The position numbers and the translations under genes are program-made. The notes beneath the pieces were generated by a model, which worked only from the letters and a program-made list of their open reading frames with translations, made no database searches and was not told the origin of the DNA. A stretch of 34,638 nt of DNA from an uncultured bacterium (lineage in GTDB: Bacteria; Verrucomicrobiota; Kiritimatiellia; RFP12; CAIWXQ01), in assembly GCA_903916675.1 (NCBI GenBank), contig CAIWXQ010000039.1, positions 1 through 34,638 of the forward strand, read 5' to 3'. Shown piece after piece: positions 1-9,172 of the stretch. Position 1 is the stretch's first letter; each line of letters begins with the position of its first letter.

Positions 1-120
1 CCCTCCCGTTCACTTGCGACCGGCTTGCTCACTACCGGAGGGCGAGCGTCCCCGCGAGCCGCTTTCTTTTCGTGCTGAATACGCGGCTCCCGATCCGGCC
101 GCATGGGCCGACGGCGGGCC

Positions 121-2694
121 CTACTTTTCCGCGCCGGCTTTGCGGCGCCTGCCCTTGGGAGGGCGGGGCGGTTCGGCGACAACCGGCGCCTGCGGGGCAA
201 AGGAGAGCGCGTCGCCAGCCGCATGGACCGTCACATCCACCGTCCCCTTCGTCTCCCCGCGCCGGAGCAGCTCGTCGGCCAGCGGATCCTCGATGTAGCG
301 TTCGACTGCGCGGCGCAGCGGCCGCGCGCCCAGCGCCGGGTCGAACCCCTTCTCGACCAAGAAAGCCGTGGCCGCGGCGTTCAGCTCGATGTTAATCCCC
401 CGGTCGGCCAGGCGCATGCGCACCTTGGTGAGCTCCAGATCCAGGATCTGCTCGACGTCGCCGCGCTCCAGTTGGCGGAAGACCACGATATCGTCGAAGC
501 GGTTCAGCAGCTCGGGCTTGAAGGTGCGCTTGGCCTCGTCGATCATTTGCGCCTTCATGCGGTCGTAATCGTTGGACACCGACTCCTGCGCAAAGCCGAG
601 GCCGCGCGCCTGCCGGGCGCTGTCGAACCCGAGGTTGGAGGTCAGAATCACGATGGTGTTGCGGAAGTCGACCTGGCGGCCGAGGCTGTCGGTCAGCCGT
701 CCCTCGTCCAAGATCTGCAGCAGCATGTGCATCACGTCCGGGTGGGCCTTTTCGACCTCGTCGAACAGCACCACGCTGTAGGGACGCCGGCGTACGCGCT
801 CGGTCAACTGCCCACCCTCCTCGTGCCCAATGTAGCCGGGCGGCGAACCGACGAGGCGGGAGACGTTGAACTTCTCCATGTACTCGGACATGTCGATCTG
901 GATCAGGGCCTTCTCGTCGCCGAACATGCGCTCGGCCAGAGTCTTGGCCAGCATGGTCTTGCCCACGCCCGTCGGACCGAGGAACACGAAGGTCCCGATC
1001 GGCCGGCGCGGATCCTTGAGGTCCGCGCGCGAGCGGCGCAGGGCGCGCGCGATGGCCTTGATGGCGGGCGCCTGCCCGATCACCGCGGCCTCGAGGTCCT
1101 TCTCCAGACTGAGCAGCCGCGCGAGCTCGCCCTCGCTCATGCGCTCCAGCGGCACGCCGGCAATGCGCGAGACCGTAGCGGCGATGTCTTCGGGTGTAAC
1201 CGGCAGCGCGGTGTCGGCGTGCTCGCTCTTCCACTTGCGCACCACGGCGTCGAGCGCCTCGCGCGCCTGGCGCTCCTGATCGCGGAGCGCGGCGGCCTCT
1301 TCAAAATGCTGGTCGCGGATGGCGGCGTCCTTACGGCTGGCAAGCTCGCGGATGTTCTGTTCGGAGACGCGGACATCCGGCGGCCGCACGCTTGCATGCA
1401 TGCGGACACGCGCGCCAGCCTCGTCGATGGCGTCGATGGCCTTGTCCGGCAGCTGCCGGCCAGGCTGGTAGCGAGCGGTCAGGCGGGCGGCGGCCTCCAG
1501 CGCGGCGTCCGAGTACGTGACGTTGTGGTGCTTCTCGTAGCGCTCGCGGATCCCCTTGAGGATCGCGATGGCCTCGTCGATCGAGGGCTCGTCCACGCGC
1601 ACGGTCTGGAAGCGGCGCTCCAGTGCGGCGTCCTTCTCGATGGACTTGCGGTACTCGCCCAGCGTCGTGGCGCCGATGCACTGCAGCTCGCCGCGCGACA
1701 GGGCCGGCTTGATGATGTTGGAGGCGTCCATCGTTCCCTCGGCGCTGCCGGCACCCACGATGGTGTGCAGCTCGTCGAGGAACAGCACGACGTTGCCCAG
1801 GCGCCGGATCTCCTCCATCACCGCCTTGATGCGCTCCTCGAACTGCCCGCGGTACTTGGTGCCCGCGACCATCAGCGCCATGTCGAGCGCGACCACACGC
1901 CGGTCGCGCATGCGCTCCGGCACCTCGCCGGCAATGATGGCCTGCGCCAGCCCCTCGACCACGGCTGTCTTGCCAACACCCGCGTCGCCCAGCAGCGCGG
2001 CGTTGTTCTTGGTGCGACGGCAGAGAATCTGGATCACGCGCTCCAGCTCGTTCTTGCGGCCGATGACGGGATCGAGCTCGCCGCGCCGCGCCAGCTCGGT
2101 CAGGTCGCGGCCGAATGCGTTGAGCGCCGGCGTCTTGATCTTACCCGCTGCAGCGCCCGGCTTGCCACCCACCGGGCCCTCCGAAGGCACGGCCGGGGAG
2201 TTTTCCTGCGGCGGCTTCTCCTCGGCCTCCGGATCGGCGGCCTCGTCGTAGTTGGCGTCCAGATACTTGCGGACCGAGGTCAGCACGTCGTCGAGGTTCA
2301 CGTTCAGGCTGGTCAGCGCCTGCGCGGCCTTCCCCTCGCCCTCGCGCAACAGCGCCAGCAGCAGGTGCTCGGTGCCCACCTGCGGCTGGTGCATCGCCTG
2401 CGCCTCGACCGTTGCCAGCTGGAAGACCTTCTTGCTGCGCGGCGTGAACGGCAACTGTCCGGCGGTCTTGGTCTCGCCGCCCTGCCCCACCTGCCGCTCG
2501 ATCGCCAGACGGATGTCCTCAATCGAGACGCCCATCCCCTCCAGCACCTCGACGGCCACCCCCTCGCCCAGCCCCACCAGCCCCAGCAGCAGGTGCTCAG
2601 TACCGACGCAGGCGTGGTTGAAGCGGTCGGCTTCGCGGATCGCCAGCTGAACCGCGCGCTGCGCGCGCGGCGTAAAATGGTTGAACCCGTTCAT
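121..2694 (-). CDS. clpC: ClpC-type AAA+ unfoldase of the Clp protease
   Basis: This 857-residue protein is an HSP100 unfoldase that would feed substrates to ClpP in the cytosol. Two Clp_N repeats open the protein (each with a GTEHLLL motif). They are followed by AAA-1 with Walker A GDAGVGKT, a middle region with a UVR-like helical stretch ([11 protein letters not shown]), AAA-2 with Walker A GPTGVGKT and a C-terminal D2 domain. The UVR-like middle region and full length fit ClpC rather than ClpB or ClpA. A GLGFAQ segment after AAA-2 resembles the (I/L/V)GF loop that docks on ClpP. The ATG at 2694 has a GAGGA Shine-Dalgarno 7 bases upstream that overlaps the mcsB stop, so the two are probably translationally coupled. 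Its neighbours mcsB and mcsA are its known partners in Firmicutes. clpP itself is not in the window. Confidence 0.95.
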   Translation of the reverse strand: MNGFNHFTPRAQRAVQLAIREADRFNHACVGTEHLLLGLVGLGEGVAVEVLEGMGVSIEDIRLAIERQVGQGGETKTAGQLPFTPRSKKVFQLATVEAQAMHQPQVGTEHLLLALLREGEGKAAQALTSLNVNLDDVLTSVRKYLDANYDEAADPEAEEKPPQENSPAVPSEGPVGGKPGAAAGKIKTPALNAFGRDLTELARRGELDPVIGRKNELERVIQILCRRTKNNAALLGDAGVGKTAVVEGLAQAIIAGEVPERMRDRRVVALDMALMVAGTKYRGQFEERIKAVMEEIRRLGNVVLFLDELHTIVGAGSAEGTMDASNIIKPALSRGELQCIGATTLGEYRKSIEKDAALERRFQTVRVDEPSIDEAIAILKGIRERYEKHHNVTYSDAALEAAARLTARYQPGRQLPDKAIDAIDEAGARVRMHASVRPPDVRVSEQNIRELASRKDAAIRDQHFEEAAALRDQERQAREALDAVVRKWKSEHADTALPVTPEDIAATVSRIAGVPLERMSEGELARLLSLEKDLEAAVIGQAPAIKAIARALRRSRADLKDPRRPIGTFVFLGPTGVGKTMLAKTLAERMFGDEKALIQIDMSEYMEKFNVSRLVGSPPGYIGHEEGGQLTERVRRRPYSVVLFDEVEKAHPDVMHMLLQILDEGRLTDSLGRQVDFRNTIVILTSNLGFDSARQARGLGFAQESVSNDYDRMKAQMIDEAKRTFKPELLNRFDDIVVFRQLERGDVEQILDLELTKVRMRLADRGINIELNAAATAFLVEKGFDPALGARPLRRAVERYIEDPLADELLRRGETKGTVDVTVHAAGDALSFAPQAPVVAEPPRPPKGRRRKAGAEK

Positions 2695-2704
2695 CGTGTC
2701 TTCC

Positions 2705-3754
2705 TCATTCCCGCAAGGCCGCGCGGGCCAGCGTGTCGCGCATGACCTGGGCCCGCACCACGTCGCGGCGGGGCGGCTCCAGCGTCTCTCCCTGGCTCCG
2801 CTGCAGGTGCCCTGGCTGAATCCCCAGCGCCAGACGGTCCACCTCAGCGACGGTCAGCCGCCGCACCAGATTCATCTCCACTCCCAGCCGCAACGCGGAA
2901 AGATAATCCAGAGCCTCCTCGGTCTCCATGATGCGGGCGCTCTGGATGATCGCCAGCGCACGCGCCACGCAATCCACCAGCGTTTCGGGATTGTCGCGAC
3001 GCAGCCGCAGGCGGGCGTTGCGCTCCTGATGCACCACGGCGCCGACCAGATCGAGCAGATCGTCGATCAGCGAGGACTCATCCTCGCCGAGCGTCTCCTG
3101 GTTGGAGATCTGGAACATGTGGCCGGCCGCCTCGGAACCTTCGCCGCCCACGCCGCGCACGGTCAGGCGCAGGCGCTCCAGCGCACGCAGCACGGCGTCG
3201 AGTTCTTCCGTGAGGCGCAGCCCCAGTAAGTGCACCATCACGCTCGCCCGCAGCCCGGTGCCGACGTTGCTCGGACAGGCCGTCAGGTATCCCAGCTTGC
3301 GCGAAAAGGCGTATTCGAAGCGGCTTTCCAGACGAGTGTCCAGCGCATCTGCCACGGCCCACGCGCGGCGCAAGTCCATGCCAGGCTCGATCACCTGCAC
3401 GCGGAGGTGGTCCTCCTCATTGATCATGACGGCCACCCGCTCGTCGCCCGAGGCCACCAAGCCAGCCCCCGGACCGCGCTCCATCAGGTCGCGGCTGATC
3501 AGGTGGCGTTCGCGCAACAGGGCCCGCGTGGCCTCGTCGAGGTCGGCCACGGCCACGATGCGCGCCTGGTCGATCCCGGCCTCCTGCGCCAGCCATGGGG
3601 CAACCTGGTCGAACACCCGCCGCCGGTCAGCCTCGCCGGCCCAATCCGGAAATTTCTCGCCGCGCAGATTGCGCGCCAGCCGCACGCGGCAGCTGATGGC
3701 GATCCCGGCTGCGCGGGCGATTGTCGTACGCGGCGTGGCGCTACGAAGCAGCAT
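2705..3754 (-). CDS. mcsB: Protein-arginine kinase McsB
   Basis: This 349-residue protein of the phosphagen-kinase fold phosphorylates arginine residues on proteins, marking them for ClpC-ClpP. Visible motifs are SCRVRLARNL near the N terminus, NEEDHLRVQ (catalytic Glu region) and the catalytic cysteine loop LTACPSNVGTGLRASV. Near the C terminus the RDVVRA motif matches the RDXXRA phosphoarginine-binding pocket described for the Bacillus enzyme. The frame stays open upstream to about 4108, but the ATG at 3754 is preferred because it has a GGGAGG ribosome site and gives the usual family length. The start overlaps the end of mcsA by 14 bases, and clpC starts 10 bases after the stop. All key residues are present, so it is probably active. 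Confidence 0.93.
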   Translation of the reverse strand: MLLRSATPRTTIARAAGIAISCRVRLARNLRGEKFPDWAGEADRRRVFDQVAPWLAQEAGIDQARIVAVADLDEATRALLRERHLISRDLMERGPGAGLVASGDERVAVMINEEDHLRVQVIEPGMDLRRAWAVADALDTRLESRFEYAFSRKLGYLTACPSNVGTGLRASVMVHLLGLRLTEELDAVLRALERLRLTVRGVGGEGSEAAGHMFQISNQETLGEDESSLIDDLLDLVGAVVHQERNARLRLRRDNPETLVDCVARALAIIQSARIMETEEALDYLSALRLGVEMNLVRRLTVAEVDRLALGIQPGHLQRSQGETLEPPRRDVVRAQVMRDTLARAALRE

Positions 3755-4241
3755 GCTCGCCTCCCGGCGCCGGCTTTTCCCCGGCGGCCTGCACGTTGCG
3801 AATACGGTCACGCAGCACGGCGGCATCCTCGTAGCGCTGCGAGCGGATGGCGGCCCGCAGCGCGGCCTCCAGCTCGGCGCGCGTCCGGCTGGCGTGCTCC
3901 CGCGCCGGCGTCTTGCCGGCATGGTGGTCGCCGCTGTGCATGTCGCGCAGCATGGGCGCCAGCTCCCGGGCGAACGTCTCGTAGCAGCGGGCGCACCCCA
4001 CGCGGGCGCGCTTGCGGAACTCGGGGCGCGACAGGCCGCAGCCGGGGCAGGCCAGTGGATCGCGCTCCGGCAGCTGCAGGTCGATGGCCGACCCCAGCAG
4101 GAGCTCAACCAGCGAGGTCACCATCGTGCCGGCCGTGCGCTGCGCGCAGGCGGCGCAGACGAACAGCTCGCGCTCCTCGCCGTCCGCCGTCTGCTTGATG
4201 GCGACTTCCGCCTTCTGCCGTTGACACAATTCGCACTTCAT
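3741..4241 (-). CDS. mcsA: McsA-like zinc-finger/UVR protein, activator of McsB
   Basis: This 166-residue protein carries four CxxC pairs (C3/C6, C29/C32, C65/C68, C83/C86), which should bind two zinc ions. A C-terminal UVR motif lies around residues 121-150 (ELEAALRAAI...YEDAAVLRDRIR). This is the McsA layout. In Firmicutes McsA binds and stimulates McsB and links it to ClpC. The start follows the ilvE stop by 33 bases and the end overlaps mcsB. The ribosome site is weak, which suggests read-through from ilvE. No CtsR repressor gene accompanies the operon here, unlike the Firmicutes ctsR-mcsA-mcsB-clpC order. Confidence 0.9.
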   Translation of the reverse strand: MKCELCQRQKAEVAIKQTADGEERELFVCAACAQRTAGTMVTSLVELLLGSAIDLQLPERDPLACPGCGLSRPEFRKRARVGCARCYETFARELAPMLRDMHSGDHHAGKTPAREHASRTRAELEAALRAAIRSQRYEDAAVLRDRIRNVQAAGEKPAPGGEHAAS

Positions 4242-4274
4242 ACTGGCATCCGCCGGAATGCACCGGCGCGCGGA

Positions 4275-5150
4275 TCAGACGATTTTGTCGCCGTTCTCGG
4301 GTTGCTGGGTACAGGCGTGGAACAGCCGCATCAGTTGCCGCGTCGCCGGACCGGGCACGCCGCTACCAATCGCGCGCTTGTCGATCTCGACCACCGGCAC
4401 CAGCTCGGCGGCCGTGCCGGTGAGGAATACCTCGTCGGCCGTGTACAGGTCGTAGCGCGTCAGCACGCTCTCGCGCACTTCGAAGCCGTTGTCCGCGGCG
4501 ATCTTCATGACCGCATTGCGGGTAATGCCGATCAGGCAGCCGCACCAGGACGGCGGGGTAAGCAGCGCTCGTCCGCGGACGACGAAAATGTTGTCGCCCG
4601 TGGCCTCTGCCACATAGCCGAGATGGTTCAGCATCACGGCCTCCTGCACACCGCTGTTGACGGCCTCGATCTTGGCCATGATGTTGTTCAGGTAGTTCAG
4701 GCTCTTGATGTTGGGGTTCACAGCCTCGGGATGGTTGCGCACCGTACCGACCGTGATGATCTTCAACCCCTTCTCGTAGAACTCCGGCGGATAGAGCTGG
4801 ATGGTCGCCGCGATGATGAAAACCCCCGCCTTGGGGCACTGGTACGGGTTCAGCCCCAGGTTGCCCACGCCGCGCGTGACGACCAGCCGGATGTAGCCGT
4901 TGCGGCAGTCGTTCGCCGCGCAGGTCGTGATGACGGCACGGCACATCTCTTCCTGCGACATCGGGATGACCAGCCCGATCGCCTGCGCCGAACGGTAGAG
5001 GCGCGCGATGTGCTCCCGCAGCAGGAAGACGCGCCCGTTGTACGAGCGGATTCCCTCGAACACGCCGTCGCCATACAGCAGCCCGTGATCGAACACCGAC
5101 ACCCTAGCCTCGGACTCCGGAACCAGCTTGCCATCCAGATAGATCGTCAT
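4275..5150 (-). CDS. ilvE: Branched-chain amino acid aminotransferase
   Basis: This 291-residue fold-type IV PLP enzyme interconverts branched-chain amino acids and their 2-oxo acids using glutamate/2-oxoglutarate. Family motifs are FDHGLLYGDGVFEGIRSY near residue 20, the PLP lysine K149 in NPNIKSLNYLNN, and EATGDNIFVV near residue 182. The ATG at 5150 has an AAGGAGAGG ribosome site. The frame is open for another 51 codons upstream but nothing there looks coding. It is the first gene of the ilvE-mcsA-mcsB-clpC run, so it shares a transcript with a proteostasis module. A D-amino-acid or aminodeoxychorismate-lyase role is less likely given the IlvE-like motifs. Confidence 0.92.
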   Translation of the reverse strand: MTIYLDGKLVPESEARVSVFDHGLLYGDGVFEGIRSYNGRVFLLREHIARLYRSAQAIGLVIPMSQEEMCRAVITTCAANDCRNGYIRLVVTRGVGNLGLNPYQCPKAGVFIIAATIQLYPPEFYEKGLKIITVGTVRNHPEAVNPNIKSLNYLNNIMAKIEAVNSGVQEAVMLNHLGYVAEATGDNIFVVRGRALLTPPSWCGCLIGITRNAVMKIAADNGFEVRESVLTRYDLYTADEVFLTGTAAELVPVVEIDKRAIGSGVPGPATRQLMRLFHACTQQPENGDKIV

Positions 5151-5344
5151 CGCCCTCTCCTTCCAAATGGGGAGAAATACGATATCACGGATTCCGGGCG
5201 ACGGAAAAAGAAAAACCGGGTGACACACGCGCGTTTGCAGGAATGGCGTGCCTGTCAAGCTTCTCCCGTCCCCCGTCGGACAGGACAACGCTGGCGTGCC
5301 CAAGCGGTCTCCCCCAGGTCTGCCCGCGCGACCTGCGGCAAGGA

Positions 5345-5378
5345 TAAAAAACCACCCGCCGGATCAATCGGCGGGTGG
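5345..5378 (-). terminator. Rho-independent terminator after the MDR dehydrogenase
   Basis: A perfect 10-bp stem (ccacccgccg at 5352-5361 paired with cggcgggtgg at 5369-5378) encloses a 7-base loop. On the minus strand it is followed by six U residues (the A run at 5346-5351). It lies 35 bases past the stop of the minus-strand dehydrogenase gene and separates it from ilvE. This is the cleanest terminator in the window. Confidence 0.88.
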
Positions 5379-5413
5379 CGAAAGAAGCCGGCACAGGAGC
5401 CGGACAATCCGGA

Positions 5414-6412
5414 TCAGCCCTTCGGATACGTCAGCACCACGCCGACGTAGTCGTCCGTCTGCTTGACCAGCCCCTCGTACCCGGCCTGGGCCGAGGCGTA
5501 GTCCATGCGGTGCGTGATCAGCTCGCGCACGGGCAGGCGGCCGGAGGCCAGCAGTTCGATGAGGAACGGCCGGTCACGCTTGCGCGTGGCTTCGTCGGGG
5601 ACGCCCCCATGCGCACCGATCAGCTGTATGCCGCGGGCATGAATGTCGCGGTACGGATCGAACTCCATCGGGACGCGCGGCGAACCGAGCAGCACCACGC
5701 GGCCGCGCCTGGCCACGGCCTGGAGCGCCGACACGATCGAGGGCGTGGCACCCACGGCCTCCACCACGGTCTCGGCGCCGCGCGGGCCCAGTTCCTTGGT
5801 CCAGTCGGCCAGCGACCGGTCGCGCACGGGGAACGCGACGTCGATGGCGCCGCACTTTTTCGCCATTGCCAGCCGGCGCTCGGAGAGGTCCGCACCCGCC
5901 ACCACGCGCGCGCCAGCCAGCTTGTAGAGCCGCGCCGCCAGCAGGCCAACCACGCCCATGCCCACCACCACCACGTTCTCGCCAAACCGCGGCGGCGCTA
6001 GGCAGACGGATGTCATCGCAACCTCGGCCAGGTAGGCGAACGTGGCCGCCTCCTCGTTCATCCCATCCGGCAGCGGGAAGCGCCAGCCCCAGTCGTCGAT
6101 CTGCACGATCGTGCCATGCTTGCCCGCATGGAAGATGATCTGGCCCGGCTTGAGGTCGCGCACATCGGGACCCACGGCCAGCACCTCGCCCACAGCTGAA
6201 TAGCCCGGCCGGAACGGGTACTTGGCCCACTTGGCCTCTGGAACCGGAATGCTGCGGTTGGTGCCGGTGTAGAAGGAAAGCTCCGTGCCGGCGCTGATCA
6301 GCGAGCAGCGGTTGCGGATCAGCACGTTGGCGCCCGTGGGCACATCCGCGTAGGTCACTTCATCGATGGCAAATTTGCCTTTTTCGGGGAACACAATCAG
6401 CTTACCGGTCAT
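5414..6412 (-). CDS. Zinc-less medium-chain dehydrogenase/reductase
   Basis: This 332-residue MDR-superfamily oxidoreductase has an N-terminal GroES-like domain (about 1-130) and a Rossmann domain with GMGVVG at 151-156 for NAD(P) binding. The usual catalytic-zinc GHE motif is replaced by GYSAVGEV near residue 70, and the usual CxxCGTD segment reads CSLISAGTE. The four-Cys structural zinc loop is absent. This is the threonine-dehydrogenase-related subgroup often seen beside Gfo/Idh sugar oxidoreductases, so a sugar or polyol substrate is a guess. The ATG at 6412 is chosen over the one at 6460 because it has an AAAGGA ribosome site. It appears monocistronic and ends in a strong terminator. Confidence 0.85.
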   Translation of the reverse strand: MTGKLIVFPEKGKFAIDEVTYADVPTGANVLIRNRCSLISAGTELSFYTGTNRSIPVPEAKWAKYPFRPGYSAVGEVLAVGPDVRDLKPGQIIFHAGKHGTIVQIDDWGWRFPLPDGMNEEAATFAYLAEVAMTSVCLAPPRFGENVVVVGMGVVGLLAARLYKLAGARVVAGADLSERRLAMAKKCGAIDVAFPVRDRSLADWTKELGPRGAETVVEAVGATPSIVSALQAVARRGRVVLLGSPRVPMEFDPYRDIHARGIQLIGAHGGVPDEATRKRDRPFLIELLASGRLPVRELITHRMDYASAQAGYEGLVKQTDDYVGVVLTYPKG

Positions 6413-6538
6413 GGTGCTTTCCTTTTGCTTGGGCGCGCATAGCAGTTCCCGGCCGGTCATGGCGCGACAAGTCCAGCCGTCCGCGATACCGTAACAAAAA
6501 TAGCGAAACGCTGTCCAGCAACAGTGCAGAAACCGGTG

Positions 6539-6955
6539 TTATTGCCCCAGCATCAGCCGCCGGTCAAACGGGAAAGCGTTCTCGATATGCCGCACCTGCG
6601 GCGGTGCGACCGGCGTGCCGATCACTTCGACCGTATCAAACCGGTAGTACAGCTTCGGGAAGTTCAACTGGCGCAGGTAGCGCACCGCTGCGCGGCTGAG
6701 CGCCCGGCGCTTGGCCTGGTCCACCGCGGAAAACGGCCGACCGAAGGCCTCGCTGGTGCGCGTCTTGACCTCCACGAAGACCAGCGACTCGTCCTTGCGC
6801 GCCACGATGTCGATCTCATCGCGGCGGTCCGGCCGCACGCGCCGCCCGAGAATACGGTATCCCGCCCGCGCCAGGAAATCCGCCGCCACCTCCTCGCCCC
6901 AGCGGCCGGCGGCCTGCGCGACCGGCAGCGACGGCTTCTCGGCCGGCGGGGTCAT
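6539..6955 (-). CDS. yraN: YraN/UPF0102 family endonuclease-like protein
   Basis: This 138-residue protein has the restriction-endonuclease-like core of the UPF0102 family: GRWGEEVAADFLARAGY near residue 20, then DEIDIVARKDESLVFVEVKTR, which contains the E-x(n)-D-E-x-K nuclease signature. Its biological role is unsettled in the family. Processing of branched DNA or a Holliday-junction resolvase-like activity has been proposed. The ATG at 6955 follows the ppk2 stop by a single base (TGA-G-ATG), so translation is probably coupled. Everything upstream of this ATG in the same frame is shadow of ppk2. Confidence 0.88.
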   Translation of the reverse strand: MTPPAEKPSLPVAQAAGRWGEEVAADFLARAGYRILGRRVRPDRRDEIDIVARKDESLVFVEVKTRTSEAFGRPFSAVDQAKRRALSRAAVRYLRQLNFPKLYYRFDTVEVIGTPVAPPQVRHIENAFPFDRRLMLGQ

Positions 6956-6956
6956 C

Positions 6957-7793
6957 TCAGCACTTCCCCGCTTCCTGCGCGGCCAGACGGCGGCGCAGAT
7001 CCCGCGCGTCGTGCCGCGGCGGCGGGAATTGCAGATCCATCTTCCGCATCGCCTGCCGCAGCACCTCTGCCACAGCCCAGTTGCGGTACCACTTGTGGTC
7101 GGCCGGCACCACATGCCACGGCGCCCACGGCGTGCTGCAACGCGACAACACGTCCTCATACGCCGCCTGGTAGTCGTCCCAAAGCCGGCGCTCCTCGATG
7201 TCCGCCGGCGTGAACTTCCAGTTGCGCGCCGGGTCTGCCAGCCGCGCGTCCAGCCGTTGCGCCTGCTCCGCGCGGCTGATGTGCAGGAAGAACTTCACAA
7301 CCGTCACGCCGTTTTCCGTCAGGTAGCGCTCGAAGTCGTTGATCATCTGGAAGCGCGCCTTCCAGACCGCCGGCGGCACCAGCTTCCGCACGCGCGCCAC
7401 CAGCACATCCTCGTAGTGCGAGCGGTTGAACACGCCAATCTCGCCGGCCGGCGGCACGGCCTGGTGGATGCGCCAGAGAAAATCGTGCTGCCGCTCCAGC
7501 GCGCTCGGCACCTTGAAGGAGGTGACGCGGCAGGCCTGCGGGTTCAATCCTGACATCACGTGCCGCACCACGCCATCCTTCCCTGCCGCGTCCATGGCCT
7601 GCAACACCACCAGCACCGCGCGGCGGTTCTCGGCAAACAGCCGGTATTGCAGCTTGGGCAGCTCGGCCAGCGTGTCCGCGAGTTGCTCCTGCGCCGTCTC
7701 CTTGTCGCGGCAGCCGGGCGTCTCATCTGTAGCAATCTTCGTCAGCCGGACATGCGCGGAAGTTTTTACCCGCAATCGCTTGATCAGTTTCAT
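6957..7793 (-). CDS. ppk2: Polyphosphate kinase 2 family phosphotransferase
   Basis: This 278-residue PPK2-family enzyme transfers phosphate between polyphosphate and nucleotides (AMP, ADP or GDP depending on class). A Walker A-like MDAAGKDG lies at about 67-74 and a Walker B-like segment GEIGVFNRSHYEDV at 117-130, with the lid-region arginines downstream. It is a single-domain, short PPK2. Whether it favours AMP or ADP cannot be read off safely. The ATG at 7793 is preferred over 7835 because a GAGGAGCGAGG ribosome site precedes it. It forms a two-gene unit with yraN. Confidence 0.92.
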   Translation of the reverse strand: MKLIKRLRVKTSAHVRLTKIATDETPGCRDKETAQEQLADTLAELPKLQYRLFAENRRAVLVVLQAMDAAGKDGVVRHVMSGLNPQACRVTSFKVPSALERQHDFLWRIHQAVPPAGEIGVFNRSHYEDVLVARVRKLVPPAVWKARFQMINDFERYLTENGVTVVKFFLHISRAEQAQRLDARLADPARNWKFTPADIEERRLWDDYQAAYEDVLSRCSTPWAPWHVVPADHKWYRNWAVAEVLRQAMRKMDLQFPPPRHDARDLRRRLAAQEAGKC

Positions 7794-7950
7794 GCCTCGC
7801 TCCTCACCGGAAACCGGTCGCAGACCAGTCGCCATGTCCGCATTCTATCGATTTCCTCATCTGACAACCATAACCGTAAAACCAAAGATTCCTCTGTGGC
7901 CGCTTTTCCCCCTCTGCGCGCCAACCCACCTGCTTTCCCGCACCGCAACC

Positions 7951-7980
7951 TTGTCCTGCGCGAAGCAACCAGAGTATAGT
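7951..7980 (+). promoter_or_regulatory. Sigma70-like promoter, apparently leaderless
   Basis: TTGTCC at 7951-7956 and TATAGT at 7975-7980 are separated by 18 bases. The expected start point, 7-8 bases past the -10 box, coincides with the ATG at 7988 of the Gfo/Idh/MocA gene. No Shine-Dalgarno is present in the remaining bases. The match is by eye only. Confidence 0.5.
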
Positions 7981-7987
7981 TCTGCAC

Positions 7988-9163
7988 ATGCATACCTCTT
8001 CCGAACTGGGCATTGGCGTGATCGGCGCCGGCGGGCGCGGCTGGCTGTCGGAGCACGCCCACCAGCCGAAAAACGGGGTGCGCATCGTCGCCGCCTGCGA
8101 CCTGCAGGAGAAGGAGCTCTCCGCCTGCCGCGACAAGTACGGCCGCGACCTGTTCGTCACCGCAGACTACCGCCGGCTGCTGGAGCGCCCGGATGTGCAG
8201 GCCGTGTTTGTGACCACGCCGGATTTTCTCCACGAGGAGCACGCCGTGGCCGCCTTGTCGGCCGGAAAGCATGTTTACCTCGAGAAGCCCATGGCCATCA
8301 CCATTGAGGGGTGCGACCGCATCCTGCGCACCGCGGCCCGGCACAACGTCAAGCTCTACGTCGGCCATAACATGCGCCACATGGCATTTGTCCAGCGCCT
8401 GAAGGCGCTGATCGACAGCGGCGCCATCGGCGAAGTGCGCGCCGGCTGGTGCCGGCACTTCGTAGCCTACGGCGGCGACGCCTATTTCAAGGACTGGCAC
8501 GCCGAGCGCGCCCGCACCACCAGCCTGCTGCTGCAGAAAGGCGCGCACGACATTGACGTGCTCCACTGGCTCTGCGGCGGCTACACGCGGCGCGTCACCG
8601 CCATGGGCAACCTCACGGTCTACAACCGCATACCGGACCGCCATGCGCCCGGCCAGCCGGGCGATGCCACGACGGACCACCTGGAGAACTGGCCGCCGCT
8701 CAGCCAGAAAGGGATGAACCCCGTCATCGACGTCGAGGACCTCAGCATGGTGCTCATGGAACTCGGCAACGGCGTGCTCTGCTCCTACCAGCAGTGCCAC
8801 TACACGCCCGATGTCTGGCGCAACTACACCATCATCGGCACCGAGGGGCGCCTCGAGAACCTCGGTGACTCCCCGAACTCCTGCGTGGTGCGCCTCTGGA
8901 ACCGACGCACCTACTACAACCCGTACGGCGACGAGCAGACCTTCATCCCCCGCGAGCGCGGCTCGCACGGCGGCGCGGACGGGCGCATTGTCGACGAGTT
9001 CATCCGCTACGTGCGCGGCCAGTGCCGCCCCACCACCTCGCCCGTTGCCGCACGCTACTGCGTCGCAGCCGGCTGCCAGGCCACCGCCTCGCTCCGCCAT
9101 GGCAGCACGCCGCTCGACATCCCGCCCCTGGACCCCCAGCTCGCGCAGTATTTCGAAGGTTGA
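7988..9163 (+). CDS. Gfo/Idh/MocA family oxidoreductase
   Basis: This 391-residue NAD(P)-dependent oxidoreductase probably acts on a sugar, inositol or glycoside derivative. The N-terminal Rossmann motif GVIGAGGRG lies at about 10-18, the family EKP motif at E99-K100-P101, and the catalytic-site segment KGAHDIDVLHW at 184-194 has H187 and D190. There is no Tat or Sec signal, so it is cytosolic. It stands alone between two minus-strand genes, and its substrate is not indicated by its neighbours except the zinc-less MDR dehydrogenase nearby. There is no ribosome site before the ATG. A promoter placed directly upstream suggests leaderless translation. Confidence 0.88.
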   Translation: MHTSSELGIGVIGAGGRGWLSEHAHQPKNGVRIVAACDLQEKELSACRDKYGRDLFVTADYRRLLERPDVQAVFVTTPDFLHEEHAVAALSAGKHVYLEKPMAITIEGCDRILRTAARHNVKLYVGHNMRHMAFVQRLKALIDSGAIGEVRAGWCRHFVAYGGDAYFKDWHAERARTTSLLLQKGAHDIDVLHWLCGGYTRRVTAMGNLTVYNRIPDRHAPGQPGDATTDHLENWPPLSQKGMNPVIDVEDLSMVLMELGNGVLCSYQQCHYTPDVWRNYTIIGTEGRLENLGDSPNSCVVRLWNRRTYYNPYGDEQTFIPRERGSHGGADGRIVDEFIRYVRGQCRPTTSPVAARYCVAAGCQATASLRHGSTPLDIPPLDPQLAQYFEG

Positions 9164-9172
9164 CCGCATCGC

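Noticed and set aside
44..120. Terminator or gene at the left edge downstream of clpC
   Set aside because: Only a 5-bp stem (cggcc/ggccg) without a T tract is present and no convincing ORF is seen.
103..2745. 880-codon open frame antisense to clpC
   Set aside because: It lies opposite a clearly real clpC with every family motif. Long antisense frames are expected in GC-rich DNA, and the product is a low-complexity Leu/Gly/Arg/His-rich string with no family motif.
5151..5344. Promoter for ilvE with a consensus TTGACA (minus strand, near 5253-5260)
   Set aside because: At 15-19 bases spacing there is no acceptable -10 box, and it is about 100 bases from the start codon; I could not support a specific promoter.
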